Shown piece after piece: positions 25,272 to 34,888 of a stretch of 64,000 nt of DNA. The notes under the pieces were generated by a model that ran no database searches, was not told the DNA's origin, and saw only the letters and a program-made list of their open reading frames with translations. Within the stretch, counting starts at the first letter, position 1. The number at the start of each line of letters is the position of its first letter. The DNA comes from Anaerolineaceae bacterium. GTDB taxonomy: Bacteria > Chloroflexota > Anaerolineae > Anaerolineales > Anaerolineaceae. The DNA lies in assembly GCA_003524305.1 (NCBI GenBank), contig DQHW01000024.1:70540-134539 (forward strand), in the 5' to 3' direction. Position numbers and translations under genes: made by a program.

Positions 25272-27503
25272 TTATGGTTTGGAACTACTATGGGTGGAAT
25301 AATTTACCCTTGTTCCTAAATCTTCAATTTCCACAATCTCAATAACACCTGTATCTTCATTTTGCCAAGAGATTACTTGTGTTCCATCAGCTTTTATTTC
25401 TATTGGCAATGCAATTACTTTTCCATCGCTAACAGTCAATAAAGTAACAAAATGAGCATCTCTGGCGGAGATATTTAACCCAACTGCCCAGTTTTCAATC
25501 AACTCAAAATACTTGAATGAAATCCAGCCTTGCATCCTTGGTTCGGTCTGTCCTTTTATGGTTTCAATGACCGTGTTTTGTGAAGATAACGAGACAATCT
25601 GAATAGGTAATTCTTTGATCGTACCGGTCACTTGATTATCCACCAGCTCGATATTGGCGTCCGGATTGAGATGAAACCATTGAGTATAAGAATGCGATTC
25701 AGCTTTGTCGTTTTGAGGAGCCTGTATATCATCAAGTACCAATACCCATTTTCCAGGATTGAGTATTAAGGTTCGAAAATGATCAAATCCGGTTTTTCGG
25801 GTTAACTTTCCTGTCAGCACATACAGGTTCTGATCGCTCTTGAATATTTTTTGAATACCGGATCCATAAAAGGAGACGTCTTTTCGGCTGTCTGTTATTC
25901 CATCAATTTCAACCGTATTGTGAGCATGAGTGGATTCCACATAAATCCGTTTTGGATCTGAATACCAAAAGCCCAAATCTACCAATGATTTATCAATGGG
26001 AGAGCCTCCCTCATAGCCATATCTGCCCGAGTCCAACAGAATTGGAATTCCATTTTCATACCAATCAAAGGTTAAATCATCCGCATGTTTGTGAACCCTT
26101 GAATGGAAAGCAGCAGCAAAAGCCAAATAGGTATCATAGCTGCATTGTGGATTGGAAGAATTGGGCACTCTCACAAAAGCATAACCACTTTGCGAATAAT
26201 CACCTATGGTTGGTTCGGTCCCATTGGGCATTATCGAAGGATCAACTGTGCAGGTCCAGTAATAATCCAGGATGGGTAATCGATTTGGATAATCTTTTCT
26301 AATCAATCCAAAAAGAAAATTAGTCCTTGAAAGTTGCCCTTCCCCCTCTTTTCTATCAGTATCACCAAAGCCCACGAAACTACTGTCAGGTGTAATCATC
26401 CAAGCCATATTTACTTGCGCTTTTTGGTCCAACTCACGCAAATAAACACCCTGTTCGGGTGAAAAATAGTTATCTGTAATTAATTTTTCGATTTCGGCCA
26501 ATAAATAGGCGTGATATTGAGGGGAATGCTCTTTATGAATCCCTTCTTCAGTAAAGGTTGTAGCTAGATAATTTAACACCCTTTTCTCAGCGAGTGGAGC
26601 AGCTAACTTGCAACTTTCTAGTTCAGGTACGTCATGGCAAAAATATAACATTCCTTTTGCTTGATAAAACCCATGATTATTATTGGCTGTATAATTCTCG
26701 TCAGGTATTAAAAACATAAGATGATTATTAGCAGTATTTATTAATGACATTAAATCCAAATTAGAAATACTATTATCACATGAGGATACATTTACTAAAT
26801 AAGCCAACATATGTAAATGGATGCCAACATTCATGTCATACCAGGCAAATTTGGCAGCGCCTTCATATTGTATTGAAAAATCAGAGTAATTGCTAATCCA
26901 ATCTAATATAAATGTTAACGCAAAGCGAAAAATTTTTTCATTAAAAGGATCTGACAAGAGTTGACTTGAATTCATGTTTTGTGAACTTAGAAACCTTAAT
27001 AAATCATCAATCGGTTCCCAGCTATGAAGTGATCTTTGCCAACTTCTTGAATCAATTTTGATACTTTCCCAATTAATAGGTACATTTAAAGAGAAATAAT
27101 CATCAGTCAAATATTGCCAACCCTTATCCATTACTTCATTAACGTCTTCAATAGTCACAATTGAGTTCGGTTGTTCGCTAAATGAACTCTTATATTCAAA
27201 CAAGGAATTTTGATGACATTTAATTTTTCGAAACTGAGCAATCAACACTTCATCACTTAGGGTTTGGGTTGTTTGGTCCTGATTTAAACCTAGTGATTGT
27301 AAATCCAAAATTTCCGACAGAGCAACTTCATCGAGAGAAACAGCAGTAGGCACAACAGGTGAATTGGGGGTGTCCGAAGCGGAATCCATTTTGTCCTTTG
27401 GCAAACAGGCACTTAGTAATAATGCGAAAAAAATAATGAGAGTAGTAGAAACAGAAAAGGATTTGGTTCTAATGGTATTAGTCTTTTTTGAATTAAATTG
27501 CAC
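25272..27503 (-). CDS. Heparinase II/III-like lipoprotein, polysaccharide lyase candidate
   Basis: A signal peptide with lipobox LLLSACLPKD (Cys at about residue 33) anchors the protein outside the membrane. The middle has an alpha/alpha-toroid-like region with YTANNNHGFYQAKGML, and the C-terminal half begins AFHSRVHKHADDLTFDWYENG followed by ILLDSGRYGYEG, the hallmark of heparinase II/III-type lyases (catalytic His and Tyr). These enzymes cleave uronic-acid polymers by beta-elimination. Start is GTG 27503 with GGAGA upstream. Beside a uronate dehydrogenase, a C5-epimerase-like gene and an exporter, it may trim the organism's own glycan, like AlgL in alginate systems. Length 743 is typical. 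Confidence 0.85.
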   Translation of the reverse strand: MQFNSKKTNTIRTKSFSVSTTLIIFFALLLSACLPKDKMDSASDTPNSPVVPTAVSLDEVALSEILDLQSLGLNQDQTTQTLSDEVLIAQFRKIKCHQNSLFEYKSSFSEQPNSIVTIEDVNEVMDKGWQYLTDDYFSLNVPINWESIKIDSRSWQRSLHSWEPIDDLLRFLSSQNMNSSQLLSDPFNEKIFRFALTFILDWISNYSDFSIQYEGAAKFAWYDMNVGIHLHMLAYLVNVSSCDNSISNLDLMSLINTANNHLMFLIPDENYTANNNHGFYQAKGMLYFCHDVPELESCKLAAPLAEKRVLNYLATTFTEEGIHKEHSPQYHAYLLAEIEKLITDNYFSPEQGVYLRELDQKAQVNMAWMITPDSSFVGFGDTDRKEGEGQLSRTNFLFGLIRKDYPNRLPILDYYWTCTVDPSIMPNGTEPTIGDYSQSGYAFVRVPNSSNPQCSYDTYLAFAAAFHSRVHKHADDLTFDWYENGIPILLDSGRYGYEGGSPIDKSLVDLGFWYSDPKRIYVESTHAHNTVEIDGITDSRKDVSFYGSGIQKIFKSDQNLYVLTGKLTRKTGFDHFRTLILNPGKWVLVLDDIQAPQNDKAESHSYTQWFHLNPDANIELVDNQVTGTIKELPIQIVSLSSQNTVIETIKGQTEPRMQGWISFKYFELIENWAVGLNISARDAHFVTLLTVSDGKVIALPIEIKADGTQVISWQNEDTGVIEIVEIEDLGTRVNYSTHSSSKP

Positions 27504-27643
27504 AATATTCTCCGTAATGAAAATATTAAAGTAAACCCTAAATGAGGATTAAAAATTGGCGAATTACAACTATTTCTTGCCTAAGTATACCCAGAAATAA
27601 TTAGTAGAACTATCGCAATATATCAAAAGAAAACTCAATATTT

Positions 27644-29527
27644 TTACGGAATAAGCGTTCCATTCTCATTCAGTTTTTTAATTGCATATCCAAAATAAGA
27701 TTCCAAACGTGATGCTGCTGAATGGCAACCAGTTTCAACATTCTGACAAATATTTTCATAAGGAATGTATTCTTCAGGAGTTGTACCCAATAGATTGAAG
27801 AAAGTAAATTCAGTAGGTATCTTTGAGAGAATTGTTACATGATTGATATCCAAATAATCCAAAATGATCATTTGATCATAAGTGAATATTTCTTTTTCGT
27901 CATTATTACTGTCAATAATTGTTGTTCTTGGATTTATAGAATTAATTAACCCAGATACGACGGGAGTAACAAGATATTCTTTTTCAAAAACACAAGTTTG
28001 ACCTGGATCATCTTGACGACAAACTATGCCGCGAATGCTATTATCATTATAGACAAATCGAAGGACTCTTGTTATCAAACGGTTTGTTCCACGAATTCTA
28101 AATCCAGATTTTTTGGGGGTGTTATCTATTAATACCACTACTGTTTTTTCTTTAATTGCTGGAACAAGATTAAATATCGGAAAACTATCTCCAAAATAAT
28201 TCACTTCATAATCAATAATCTGAGCATGGCCCAACAAAGAAGTTAAAATGGCTGCCCCAGTGATAATGCTGGTTAATAAGATGTATATAATTTGTTGTTT
28301 GAATTTGTTTTTTCGTAAAAAAGAAATAATCCAAAGAATAATTGATACTGAAATCGCAGTCCAAACTGCTGGATAAATAAAGGTACGGATTGTTAAGAAG
28401 CGTTTTGAGGTTGGAACGAATAGGAAATAAGCAATATAAATCGATGCTAGACAATAAATCAAAAAACTTCGATAATGATTGTTAATCAAAGTAAATGAAG
28501 GCAAGTCATCTTGATTTTTCTTTTTACTATTTAATATAAAGAGGAAGATTAATACAATAACCACAATAGTACATGAAAATATTGAGTAATTGATAATCTT
28601 AGGTGTGATTAATGAGTGTTTACTATAAACCATATCCCATAATCGATTAAACCAAGAAACAAAATTTGATTCGTAGCAAAATTTTATTGTCTCAATAATC
28701 GTCATAAAAGGATGAGAAATATCTAGCATAGAAAGTTCATAGCTTCGCTCTGTAGATTTAAATAACAAAGAAAAACCAAATGATAATAATTTTAGTATCG
28801 GAGCAACAATCCAAAATGAAGTAACAAAAATAAATCTTTTTGTGATTTTTTTCTCCCTAATTAATATAATCATAGGGGCAGTAATGGCCGTAAGTGCAGC
28901 GTGTTCATAAAAACCCAGTGACCAAAGTAATGTATAGAGAGATAGTATTAACAAAAAGGTCTTTGGTTTCTGCCAATAACACACCAATAAGTATATTGAG
29001 ATTAATACGAGTAAAGATCCTGCATGATAAGCAGCATACTCCAATTCAAAAATACGACTCTCACCTGGCCAAATTGGGGCTAATACCCCAGCTAAAAATG
29101 CAATTTGAATACTTCCATTAAGAATTCGTTTAACAAGTGCATAGGTAAAAATAGATTTTAAATATAAAGTAATAGCAATAACAATGTTATAGCCTATAAA
29201 GGAATTTGGTGTAATCATGGGTCCCAAATGGAAAAAAGAAAAAACAAAAGGACGCGTTTTGAATAAAGAGAAAGGTATTTCTATTAAATCTAAAATCTGA
29301 GGAGCTTTTTCAGGATAATATGGATTAGTCCATAAATCCAAATGAGGCAATAAGTTCCAAGAAAACGGAGCCCAATAAAAAAGAATGAGAATTAAATAAA
29401 TAGATGAAATAATTAACCAATTGAGAGTGTTTTTCTTTTTATCACTGAGATCAGATAATTGATCAATCGTTTTTCTAATTTTATCAAAGATGAGAAAGAT
29501 AAATTTTTCAACTTTATTCAAAAGCAT
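27644..29527 (-). CDS. Large membrane protein, possible GT-C enzyme
   Basis: The 627-residue protein has about eleven hydrophobic helices followed by a soluble C-terminal domain of about 150 residues rich in D, N and T. The first external loop contains LLPHLDLWTNPYYPEKAPQI, with Asp residues that could be catalytic, but it lacks the W-D-x(5)-N-R-W motif of the paralogues nearby. The total layout (helices, then one external domain) is that of GT-C glycosyltransferases. An AGAGGATAT ribosome site precedes ATG 29527. It sits between the lyase and the GT2-methyltransferase gene. Function is not certain. Confidence 0.55.
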   Translation of the reverse strand: MLLNKVEKFIFLIFDKIRKTIDQLSDLSDKKKNTLNWLIISSIYLILILFYWAPFSWNLLPHLDLWTNPYYPEKAPQILDLIEIPFSLFKTRPFVFSFFHLGPMITPNSFIGYNIVIAITLYLKSIFTYALVKRILNGSIQIAFLAGVLAPIWPGESRIFELEYAAYHAGSLLVLISIYLLVCYWQKPKTFLLILSLYTLLWSLGFYEHAALTAITAPMIILIREKKITKRFIFVTSFWIVAPILKLLSFGFSLLFKSTERSYELSMLDISHPFMTIIETIKFCYESNFVSWFNRLWDMVYSKHSLITPKIINYSIFSCTIVVIVLIFLFILNSKKKNQDDLPSFTLINNHYRSFLIYCLASIYIAYFLFVPTSKRFLTIRTFIYPAVWTAISVSIILWIISFLRKNKFKQQIIYILLTSIITGAAILTSLLGHAQIIDYEVNYFGDSFPIFNLVPAIKEKTVVVLIDNTPKKSGFRIRGTNRLITRVLRFVYNDNSIRGIVCRQDDPGQTCVFEKEYLVTPVVSGLINSINPRTTIIDSNNDEKEIFTYDQMIILDYLDINHVTILSKIPTEFTFFNLLGTTPEEYIPYENICQNVETGCHSAASRLESYFGYAIKKLNENGTLIP

Positions 29528-29615
29528 CTAAAATATCCTCTTTTTAAGCGAATGTGATGTTAATTATTATTTGATTGTTTTTTTCAAAAAACTAGTGATT
29601 TCAATATTTAAATCT

Positions 29616-31055
29616 TTATTTCACATCAACTTTATTTAACACAATAACAACCTGAGTAAACAAATCTCTTGGTCCAAAACGATATTCAATAAGTGAGAAA
29701 CCTGATTCTCTTGAGAGTTCGATTATTTGCTTTTTTGATCTAAGTAAGGAGACTTCTGGCGGATGCAGTTTTATATTTTTCGAAAGAATTTTATTCATCA
29801 TGAAATGCCAAATTTTTAAGAAGTAAACACTCAAACCAAATGCTGGCGGCCAAAATATTATTGCTTTACCATTATTTTTTAAGACTCTTCTAAATTCCTC
29901 TAATATCAGCAATATATCAGCCTTTTCAAAATGTTCCATAACGCCAAGAGAATAAATTCCATCGATCGATTCGTTTTCTAAATCCATATTTCGAATATCA
30001 TTCTGTATTAAATTTTCTATTCTGATATGATTATTACGATATAGGTTTAAGGCATTCATTGAAAAATCCATTGCTATAACAGCGTAATTATTAGTTATAT
30101 CAAAATCAACTTGACCACTGCCACACCCTGCATGTAAAAGCAATGAACCTTTTGGTAAATATTTATGAATAAAGGAATTAAGGTAAGGTTTAATGAAAAT
30201 TTGCCGAAATAAACTAGCTATGTGATCATATAACCAATTATTTATTGAATGTTGTTTTGCCCAATAATCATCCCAACCTTGTTCATCAATTAAATCAACA
30301 CTATTTTGAATTTCTAGATTTTTTTGATAAACTAAAAAGGATGAAGGAAAAAATAGATTTTGTAATACCATTTTAAATAGTAAGTAAAGACTATATACTG
30401 CATCTTTAAATTTCATCTTTGATTGACCATATGTTCTTGCTGGTAAATCTATAGCAATTTCAATTATATTGTAGTTATTTTTATATAGAATATATAAACT
30501 TTCAAAGAAAAAAGAATACCCTTTCGATTTTCCGATATTAAAACAATCTGAGTGAATCTTATCTACTCGATAAAGTCTTAATGCTCCAGTTGCATCAAAA
30601 GGCATTTTAAAAAATAATTTCGTTAATAAATGTCCCAAGTGAGTTAAGAATTTTCTCAAGAAATTCCATTCTGATAAACTATTTTTTTTTGCGAATCTTG
30701 ATCCAACAACAACATCGGCTATTTCAGAATTTTTAATAAGTTCAAGAATAAGAGTAGGTGAATGAGAAAAATCACTATCCATGGTAATTAATATTTGATA
30801 ATTGTGTTTATACGCCCATTCTATTCCATCTATATGCGCGCTTCCTATACCCAATTTTTTTAACCGATGAATAACAAATAAATATGGTTTTTCTATGGCT
30901 AATTGGTCAAGAAACTCTCCAGTTTTATCTGGAGAATTATCATCAATAAACAAATAATCAAAACCAAAATTTAACTCGTCTAATTGATCAATCAATCTAC
31001 CTACATTTTCGCGTTCGTTATAAGTTGGAATGAAAATTAATCCTTTATTGATCAC
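29616..31055 (-). CDS. GT2 glycosyltransferase fused to SAM methyltransferase
   Basis: Residues 1 to about 235 form a polyprenyl-phosphate-mannose-synthase-like GT2 domain: GLIFIPTYNERENVGRLIDQ, FIDDNSPDKT, TMDSDFSHSP and FDATGALRLYRVDKI. From about 270 a class I methyltransferase starts (GWDDYWAKQH lead-in, then LLLHAGCGSGQVDFDI as the SAM-binding G-x-G-x-G loop, and YSLGVMEHFEKAD). One protein may both make a lipid-linked sugar and methylate a sugar or lipid. It starts with GTG 31055, overlapping the SDR stop by 11 bases, so it is translationally coupled to it. Both domains keep their main motifs, so this is not a sequencing join. Confidence 0.85.
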   Translation of the reverse strand: MINKGLIFIPTYNERENVGRLIDQLDELNFGFDYLFIDDNSPDKTGEFLDQLAIEKPYLFVIHRLKKLGIGSAHIDGIEWAYKHNYQILITMDSDFSHSPTLILELIKNSEIADVVVGSRFAKKNSLSEWNFLRKFLTHLGHLLTKLFFKMPFDATGALRLYRVDKIHSDCFNIGKSKGYSFFFESLYILYKNNYNIIEIAIDLPARTYGQSKMKFKDAVYSLYLLFKMVLQNLFFPSSFLVYQKNLEIQNSVDLIDEQGWDDYWAKQHSINNWLYDHIASLFRQIFIKPYLNSFIHKYLPKGSLLLHAGCGSGQVDFDITNNYAVIAMDFSMNALNLYRNNHIRIENLIQNDIRNMDLENESIDGIYSLGVMEHFEKADILLILEEFRRVLKNNGKAIIFWPPAFGLSVYFLKIWHFMMNKILSKNIKLHPPEVSLLRSKKQIIELSRESGFSLIEYRFGPRDLFTQVVIVLNKVDVK

Positions 31056-31992
31056 TTAATCTACCTTCCTCTACCAAAGATTTAACCATCTCTTCAACCG
31101 TTATCGAAGGAACCCAGCCTGTCACTTCTTTGATTTTTGTCGGATTGCCGATTAACGGTTTTGTAATTCGCTTAATTAATTCCTTTTTTTGAGTAACAAA
31201 CATATTCCAATCAAGTCCAATAGCGGCATATGCCGCGGAAACAAAATCTTTGACTGAATGTTTCTTGCCTGTCGCAATAATAAGATCATAAGGTTTTGGC
31301 AAAGCTAAAATTTTTATCATTGCTTCCACGTAATCAGGAGCATATCCCCAATCTACAACTGAATCTAAATTCCCCAACTCCAGCTTTTTTAATGAACCTT
31401 TATGTGTAGCTAAGGCGCCGCTTACAATCTTTTTGGATAGAAAATTGATTGGACGTCTTGAAGACTCATGATTATATAAAATTCCGCTAGCTGCAAATAT
31501 GCCGTGTTCTTTCCGGAATTTTCTGCATAAGAATATTCCAGAGGCTTTTGTAATCCCATATAAACTTATTGGGTTAATTGGTGTGTTTTCATCTTGAACT
31601 TCAGTGGGAGGGTCTCCGAAAATATGCGATGAAGCAGCATAGAATAATTTTGTAAACGGAGAATATTTTACAATAGAGGTAAGAAAATTAAAAAGTGAGA
31701 CTTCGTGAACCACAATGCTTTGGTTAAAAATACTCAATGTTTCATAATAATTATCTTGTGCTGATTGGTTAAATGCAGCCAAGTGGTAAATTTCATTAGG
31801 TTTATGCTTCTTTACCAATCTGTCTACATGTGATGAATTGCAAATATTAAAATCATTATGGGGCAGATATTTTAATTCAGAAATATTATTGTTCTGATCA
31901 ACCCGAATAACGGTATACCCCTTTTTTTCCAGAGAATTAGACAAGAAATATCCATCCTGACCACATGCCCCAATAACGATAGCTTTCTTCAT
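31045..31992 (-). CDS. GDP-mannose 4,6-dehydratase-like SDR
   Basis: An extended SDR with an N-terminal NAD(P) site IGACGQDGYFLSNSLEKKGY (G-x-x-G-x-x-G), SSHIFGDPP, the catalytic Y-x-x-x-K in SLYGITKASG, and NHESSRRPINFLSKKIV, a signature close to GDP-mannose 4,6-dehydratases. At 315 residues it is a bit shorter than typical Gmd. It would make GDP-4-keto-6-deoxy-mannose for rhamnose- or other deoxy-sugars. It lies three bases after the C-methyltransferase gene, which commonly acts on 4-keto-6-deoxy sugars, so the two probably work in sequence. Confidence 0.85.
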   Translation of the reverse strand: MKKAIVIGACGQDGYFLSNSLEKKGYTVIRVDQNNNISELKYLPHNDFNICNSSHVDRLVKKHKPNEIYHLAAFNQSAQDNYYETLSIFNQSIVVHEVSLFNFLTSIVKYSPFTKLFYAASSHIFGDPPTEVQDENTPINPISLYGITKASGIFLCRKFRKEHGIFAASGILYNHESSRRPINFLSKKIVSGALATHKGSLKKLELGNLDSVVDWGYAPDYVEAMIKILALPKPYDLIIATGKKHSVKDFVSAAYAAIGLDWNMFVTQKKELIKRITKPLIGNPTKIKEVTGWVPSITVEEMVKSLVEEGRLSDQ

Positions 31993-31995
31993 TCT

Positions 31996-33288
31996 TCATC
32001 CAACATTCGAATTTACAGGAACAATCTCTATTTCCGGTAACGGAAAAATTAATTTTCCTCCGTTTCTAAGGAAATATTGTTCTTTTTCAATTATGCCTTT
32101 GCGAAAATGCCAGGGTAAAACAAAAAAGTATTCCGGACTTTTCAACCTGGCCTCTTTTTCAGAAATGATCGGGATTAAAGTACCGGGGGTGAAACAACCG
32201 AATTTATCCTGATTTATTTCAGCAATATAGGGCAACTGTTGTCTGGATATTCCGCAATACTGCAATATGACGTTTCCTTTTGTCGATGCTCCATATCCAA
32301 GAATCTTCTGCCCTTTTTGTTCGATAGAATTAAAAAAGGTGATAAGTTTTTCTTTATGCTCTTTCACTCTTTGGGTAAACTCAAAATATGGTTTTTCTGT
32401 TTTAAGACCAATCGTGGATTCTTTCATTAATAGATTCTTAATATCAAGTCCGGCTTCTGATAAACTTGAGGTATTCTTCGCTAGTCCGAGCAGGAAACTG
32501 CCGCCATTCGTATCGTTAAGGCTCATACTAATAATCTTCAGCCCAATTAGGTCCGCCATCCATTTAATCTGTTTCAGTCCGTAATATTCCAGATGTTCAT
32601 GACAAATCGTATCGTATGAGGTCGTGCTTAGCATGGTGGGCATATAACTTTGTTCTAAAAACCAGACACCATCATCTGCCAATACATCAAAAACTTCACG
32701 CATGAATTGTAGGGGTGATTCAAGATCGTAAAACATTGAAATAGAAGTAATCACCTTCATTTTCTTTGAACCCAGATGTTTACACAATTCAGATGCTGAA
32801 AAGAAAGTAGGAATAAGACTTATTCTCTGCTGATAATAATCTTTGAATTTTATTCCTGTTGGATCTATACCAACAAGGTTTAAGCCTTTTTCTTCCGGAT
32901 AAAATGAAAGTAAAGAACCATCATTACTGCCGATATCCAGAATATAATCGTCCTTTTTCAAGATTACGAGGTTTTCAATCGTCTTAACAATTTCATTTAA
33001 GTGGTTTAACATGGAGCGGTTCAAACTAGAACGATAACCATAATTTTCACCATATAGTTCATCCAGATCATAGGAATGATTTAGCTGCAATAAACCGCAA
33101 GCAGCTTTGTTTTTTTCATCATTACATCGCACCAATTCCAATGGTCCGGATGATATTTTTTGATCTTGTGTCCGTGGAAATATCCCCGTTAATGCTTGTG
33201 ACCCCAGACTAATAACAGGCTTAAGATCCACTCCTCCGCAAATTCGACATGCTGTGATGGTTTTTACAGATGATAGATTTGGCGACAT
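31996..33288 (-). CDS. Nucleotide-sugar C-methyltransferase (TylC3/NovU-like)
   Basis: The protein has the three-part layout of this family: a zinc-binding N-terminus with CRICGG and a second C-x(n)-C pair ending CGLLQLNHSYDLDELYG, a central SAM domain (YILDIGSNDGSLLSFYP) and a C-terminal lobe beginning near GQKILGYGASTKGNVILQY. Such enzymes methylate C3 or C5 of dTDP- or GDP-4-keto-6-deoxy sugars to give branched sugars. The neighbouring Gmd-like SDR could supply the keto sugar. Length 430 is close to the family norm of about 410. Confidence 0.9.
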   Translation of the reverse strand: MSPNLSSVKTITACRICGGVDLKPVISLGSQALTGIFPRTQDQKISSGPLELVRCNDEKNKAACGLLQLNHSYDLDELYGENYGYRSSLNRSMLNHLNEIVKTIENLVILKKDDYILDIGSNDGSLLSFYPEEKGLNLVGIDPTGIKFKDYYQQRISLIPTFFSASELCKHLGSKKMKVITSISMFYDLESPLQFMREVFDVLADDGVWFLEQSYMPTMLSTTSYDTICHEHLEYYGLKQIKWMADLIGLKIISMSLNDTNGGSFLLGLAKNTSSLSEAGLDIKNLLMKESTIGLKTEKPYFEFTQRVKEHKEKLITFFNSIEQKGQKILGYGASTKGNVILQYCGISRQQLPYIAEINQDKFGCFTPGTLIPIISEKEARLKSPEYFFVLPWHFRKGIIEKEQYFLRNGGKLIFPLPEIEIVPVNSNVG

Positions 33289-33375
33289 AAATGACCTATC
33301 CCTATATTCGTAGAAAGTTTTTTACGCTGTAATACTAATTATTAGCTACGATATTGTATCAAAAAAAAATAAACC

Positions 33376-33443
33376 GGTGGCTTTGCTTTTGGTATCTCCG
33401 CAGCAAGCTGGCAGAGATACCAAAAGCAAGTGCAAAAGCCACC
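33376..33443. repeat. Long imperfect inverted repeat
   Basis: The left arm GGTGGCTTT-GCTTTTGGTATCTC (33376 on) pairs with the right arm (33414-33443), which differs only by a 7-base insertion. The stem would be over 20 pairs with a 15-base loop. A second hairpin ACGTAG-TGAG-CTACGT follows at 33460-33475. Placed between convergent or divergent genes, the pair looks like a REP-like or mobile-element end more than a terminator. Confidence 0.6.
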
Positions 33444-33515
33444 TCAAAACAAGGAACTGACGTAGTGAGCTACGTGGTATTCAACGCTTCGCTAATAAAA
33501 ATTATTTTCTAGCTT

Positions 33516-33830
33516 GTGAGCAATAGGTCTTATCAGATTGTATCAAAATTTCCATTTATTCCTTTTTTTATCAAGCTTGCCCGAGTCAATAATTATCGGA
33601 TCGTGCGGGAAAAAATAGTAAAAAAAATAAAAAAGAACATTTCAGGAAAACACTCGGAACCTACTATTGGCCTGAATACGGTATGTTCTGGATTGCGCCT
33701 GCTTTTTCAAGGCTTTACGACTGATCCACCAAAATGAATTTCAGCAATAATAACCGTTTCATAGCCTGTTTCTCCACATGTTGTGGGATGGTTTATCTAT
33801 AAATTTACTGGGATTTTTGAAAATTAAATT
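33516..33830 (+). pseudogene. Glycosyltransferase remnant related to the gene at 36381
   Basis: From 33669 to about 33805 the DNA closely parallels 36829-36967 of the intact GT4-like gene: both carry WPEYGM(F/Y)WI-(A/L)-PAF and, after a frameshift, the PVSPHVVGW segment. The preceding part (33516-33660) reads like the N-terminal region of a relative but is interrupted. No open frame spans it. It is an inactivated copy, with a stop inside the segment that corresponds to ASQLIRQNE. Confidence 0.75.
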
Positions 33831-33883
33831 TTTCATTAAAAATAATTATCGAATTTACTAGTTCTGAAATTGTTACAACAAAC

Positions 33884-34792
33884 TCATTTCGTAAAATAGT
33901 GCAAGATAGCTTGAATTATACTTGGTGAGTATTTACCACCAATGGCATTTTTAACATTTGAAAGTTGCCATCGTGACAATGTCTCTTTTATAATTGGAAA
34001 GTTAATATATTCATTTATAGCTGATAATTGCTGGCAATGTAAACTGTGATAATGAGCAGAAGCAAGTTTATTATTATCAATATAGGATGACCATTTTCCA
34101 TGATCATATTTCGATAAATTAAACACTAGACCATTTAATCCTCTAGATAACATATCATTTACTTCACTCATACCTATCCGTTTTTGGAAATCAATAAGGC
34201 CCAAAATCGCAAAAAGCATACCATTTAGCACTTTGGGATGCTCGGAATTTTCATCAGCAAACTTGTGATACCAAGTTTGCTCACTATCCAAAAATTCTGC
34301 CAATCCTCCCTGTTCTAAACTTTTTGAGAAACCATATATTGCAGCATATGCACAATTTAACATGTCAGAATTTTTTGTAATCTCAAATACTCGTAATAAT
34401 AATTGGATGGCTTGTCCTTGAGCATGTGCAGATCGCCAACCTGACTTGGTTCCAAAATATGAAGGGTACGAATATTTCCAGACAGAAAAATCCTTGTATT
34501 CAGTAACATTATTTATTAACCACTCTGCACAATTAATTAATCCTTCGTTCAAAGTAACTTTGGTTTCCAACCCCTTAGTTGTTCGTAAATCTCTTCCTAA
34601 ATCCCAAGAATACGATAACAAAACTGGAGTAATGTTTGGATTCAGTCGATTCCAATAGTCCAAACCTTTTTCAGCTATTGCTACTATTGATCGTTGTTCT
34701 CCAATTTCTACGCATTGGATAACTCCGTAATTGTTTATTGGAATTCCTTTCATGTCCAACGAAATCGAAACATTTGCTTCTTTTGTTTTCAT
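33884..34792 (-). CDS. D-glucuronyl C5-epimerase C-terminal domain protein
   Basis: The 302-residue protein matches the alpha/alpha-toroid domain of heparan D-glucuronyl C5-epimerases: KSGWRSAHAQGQAIQLLLRVF (the A-Q-G-Q core), GGLAEFLD, HPKVLNGMLFAILGLIDF and SAHYHSLHCQQLSAI. The eukaryotic enzyme flips GlcA to IdoA in heparosan. The N-terminal beta domains of the long enzymes are missing, so this is a compact form. No signal peptide is seen, so it would act in the cytoplasm, on lipid-linked or intermediate glycan. It is near a uronate dehydrogenase, an exporter and a heparinase-like lipoprotein. A TGAGG ribosome site precedes ATG 34792. Confidence 0.82.
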   Translation of the reverse strand: MKTKEANVSISLDMKGIPINNYGVIQCVEIGEQRSIVAIAEKGLDYWNRLNPNITPVLLSYSWDLGRDLRTTKGLETKVTLNEGLINCAEWLINNVTEYKDFSVWKYSYPSYFGTKSGWRSAHAQGQAIQLLLRVFEITKNSDMLNCAYAAIYGFSKSLEQGGLAEFLDSEQTWYHKFADENSEHPKVLNGMLFAILGLIDFQKRIGMSEVNDMLSRGLNGLVFNLSKYDHGKWSSYIDNNKLASAHYHSLHCQQLSAINEYINFPIIKETLSRWQLSNVKNAIGGKYSPSIIQAILHYFTK

Positions 34793-34888
34793 TTAACCTC
34801 ATTATCAATAAGATTGCAAAAAACATGAATTACATAATTTTTAAAAGCATTGTTGTTAACCAAATCCTTTTTTACGCAATTATATTTT

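Noticed and set aside
33376..33475. Two palindromes close together as a CRISPR-like repeat pair
   Set aside because: The palindromes differ in sequence and size, and there is no repeating spacer arrangement.
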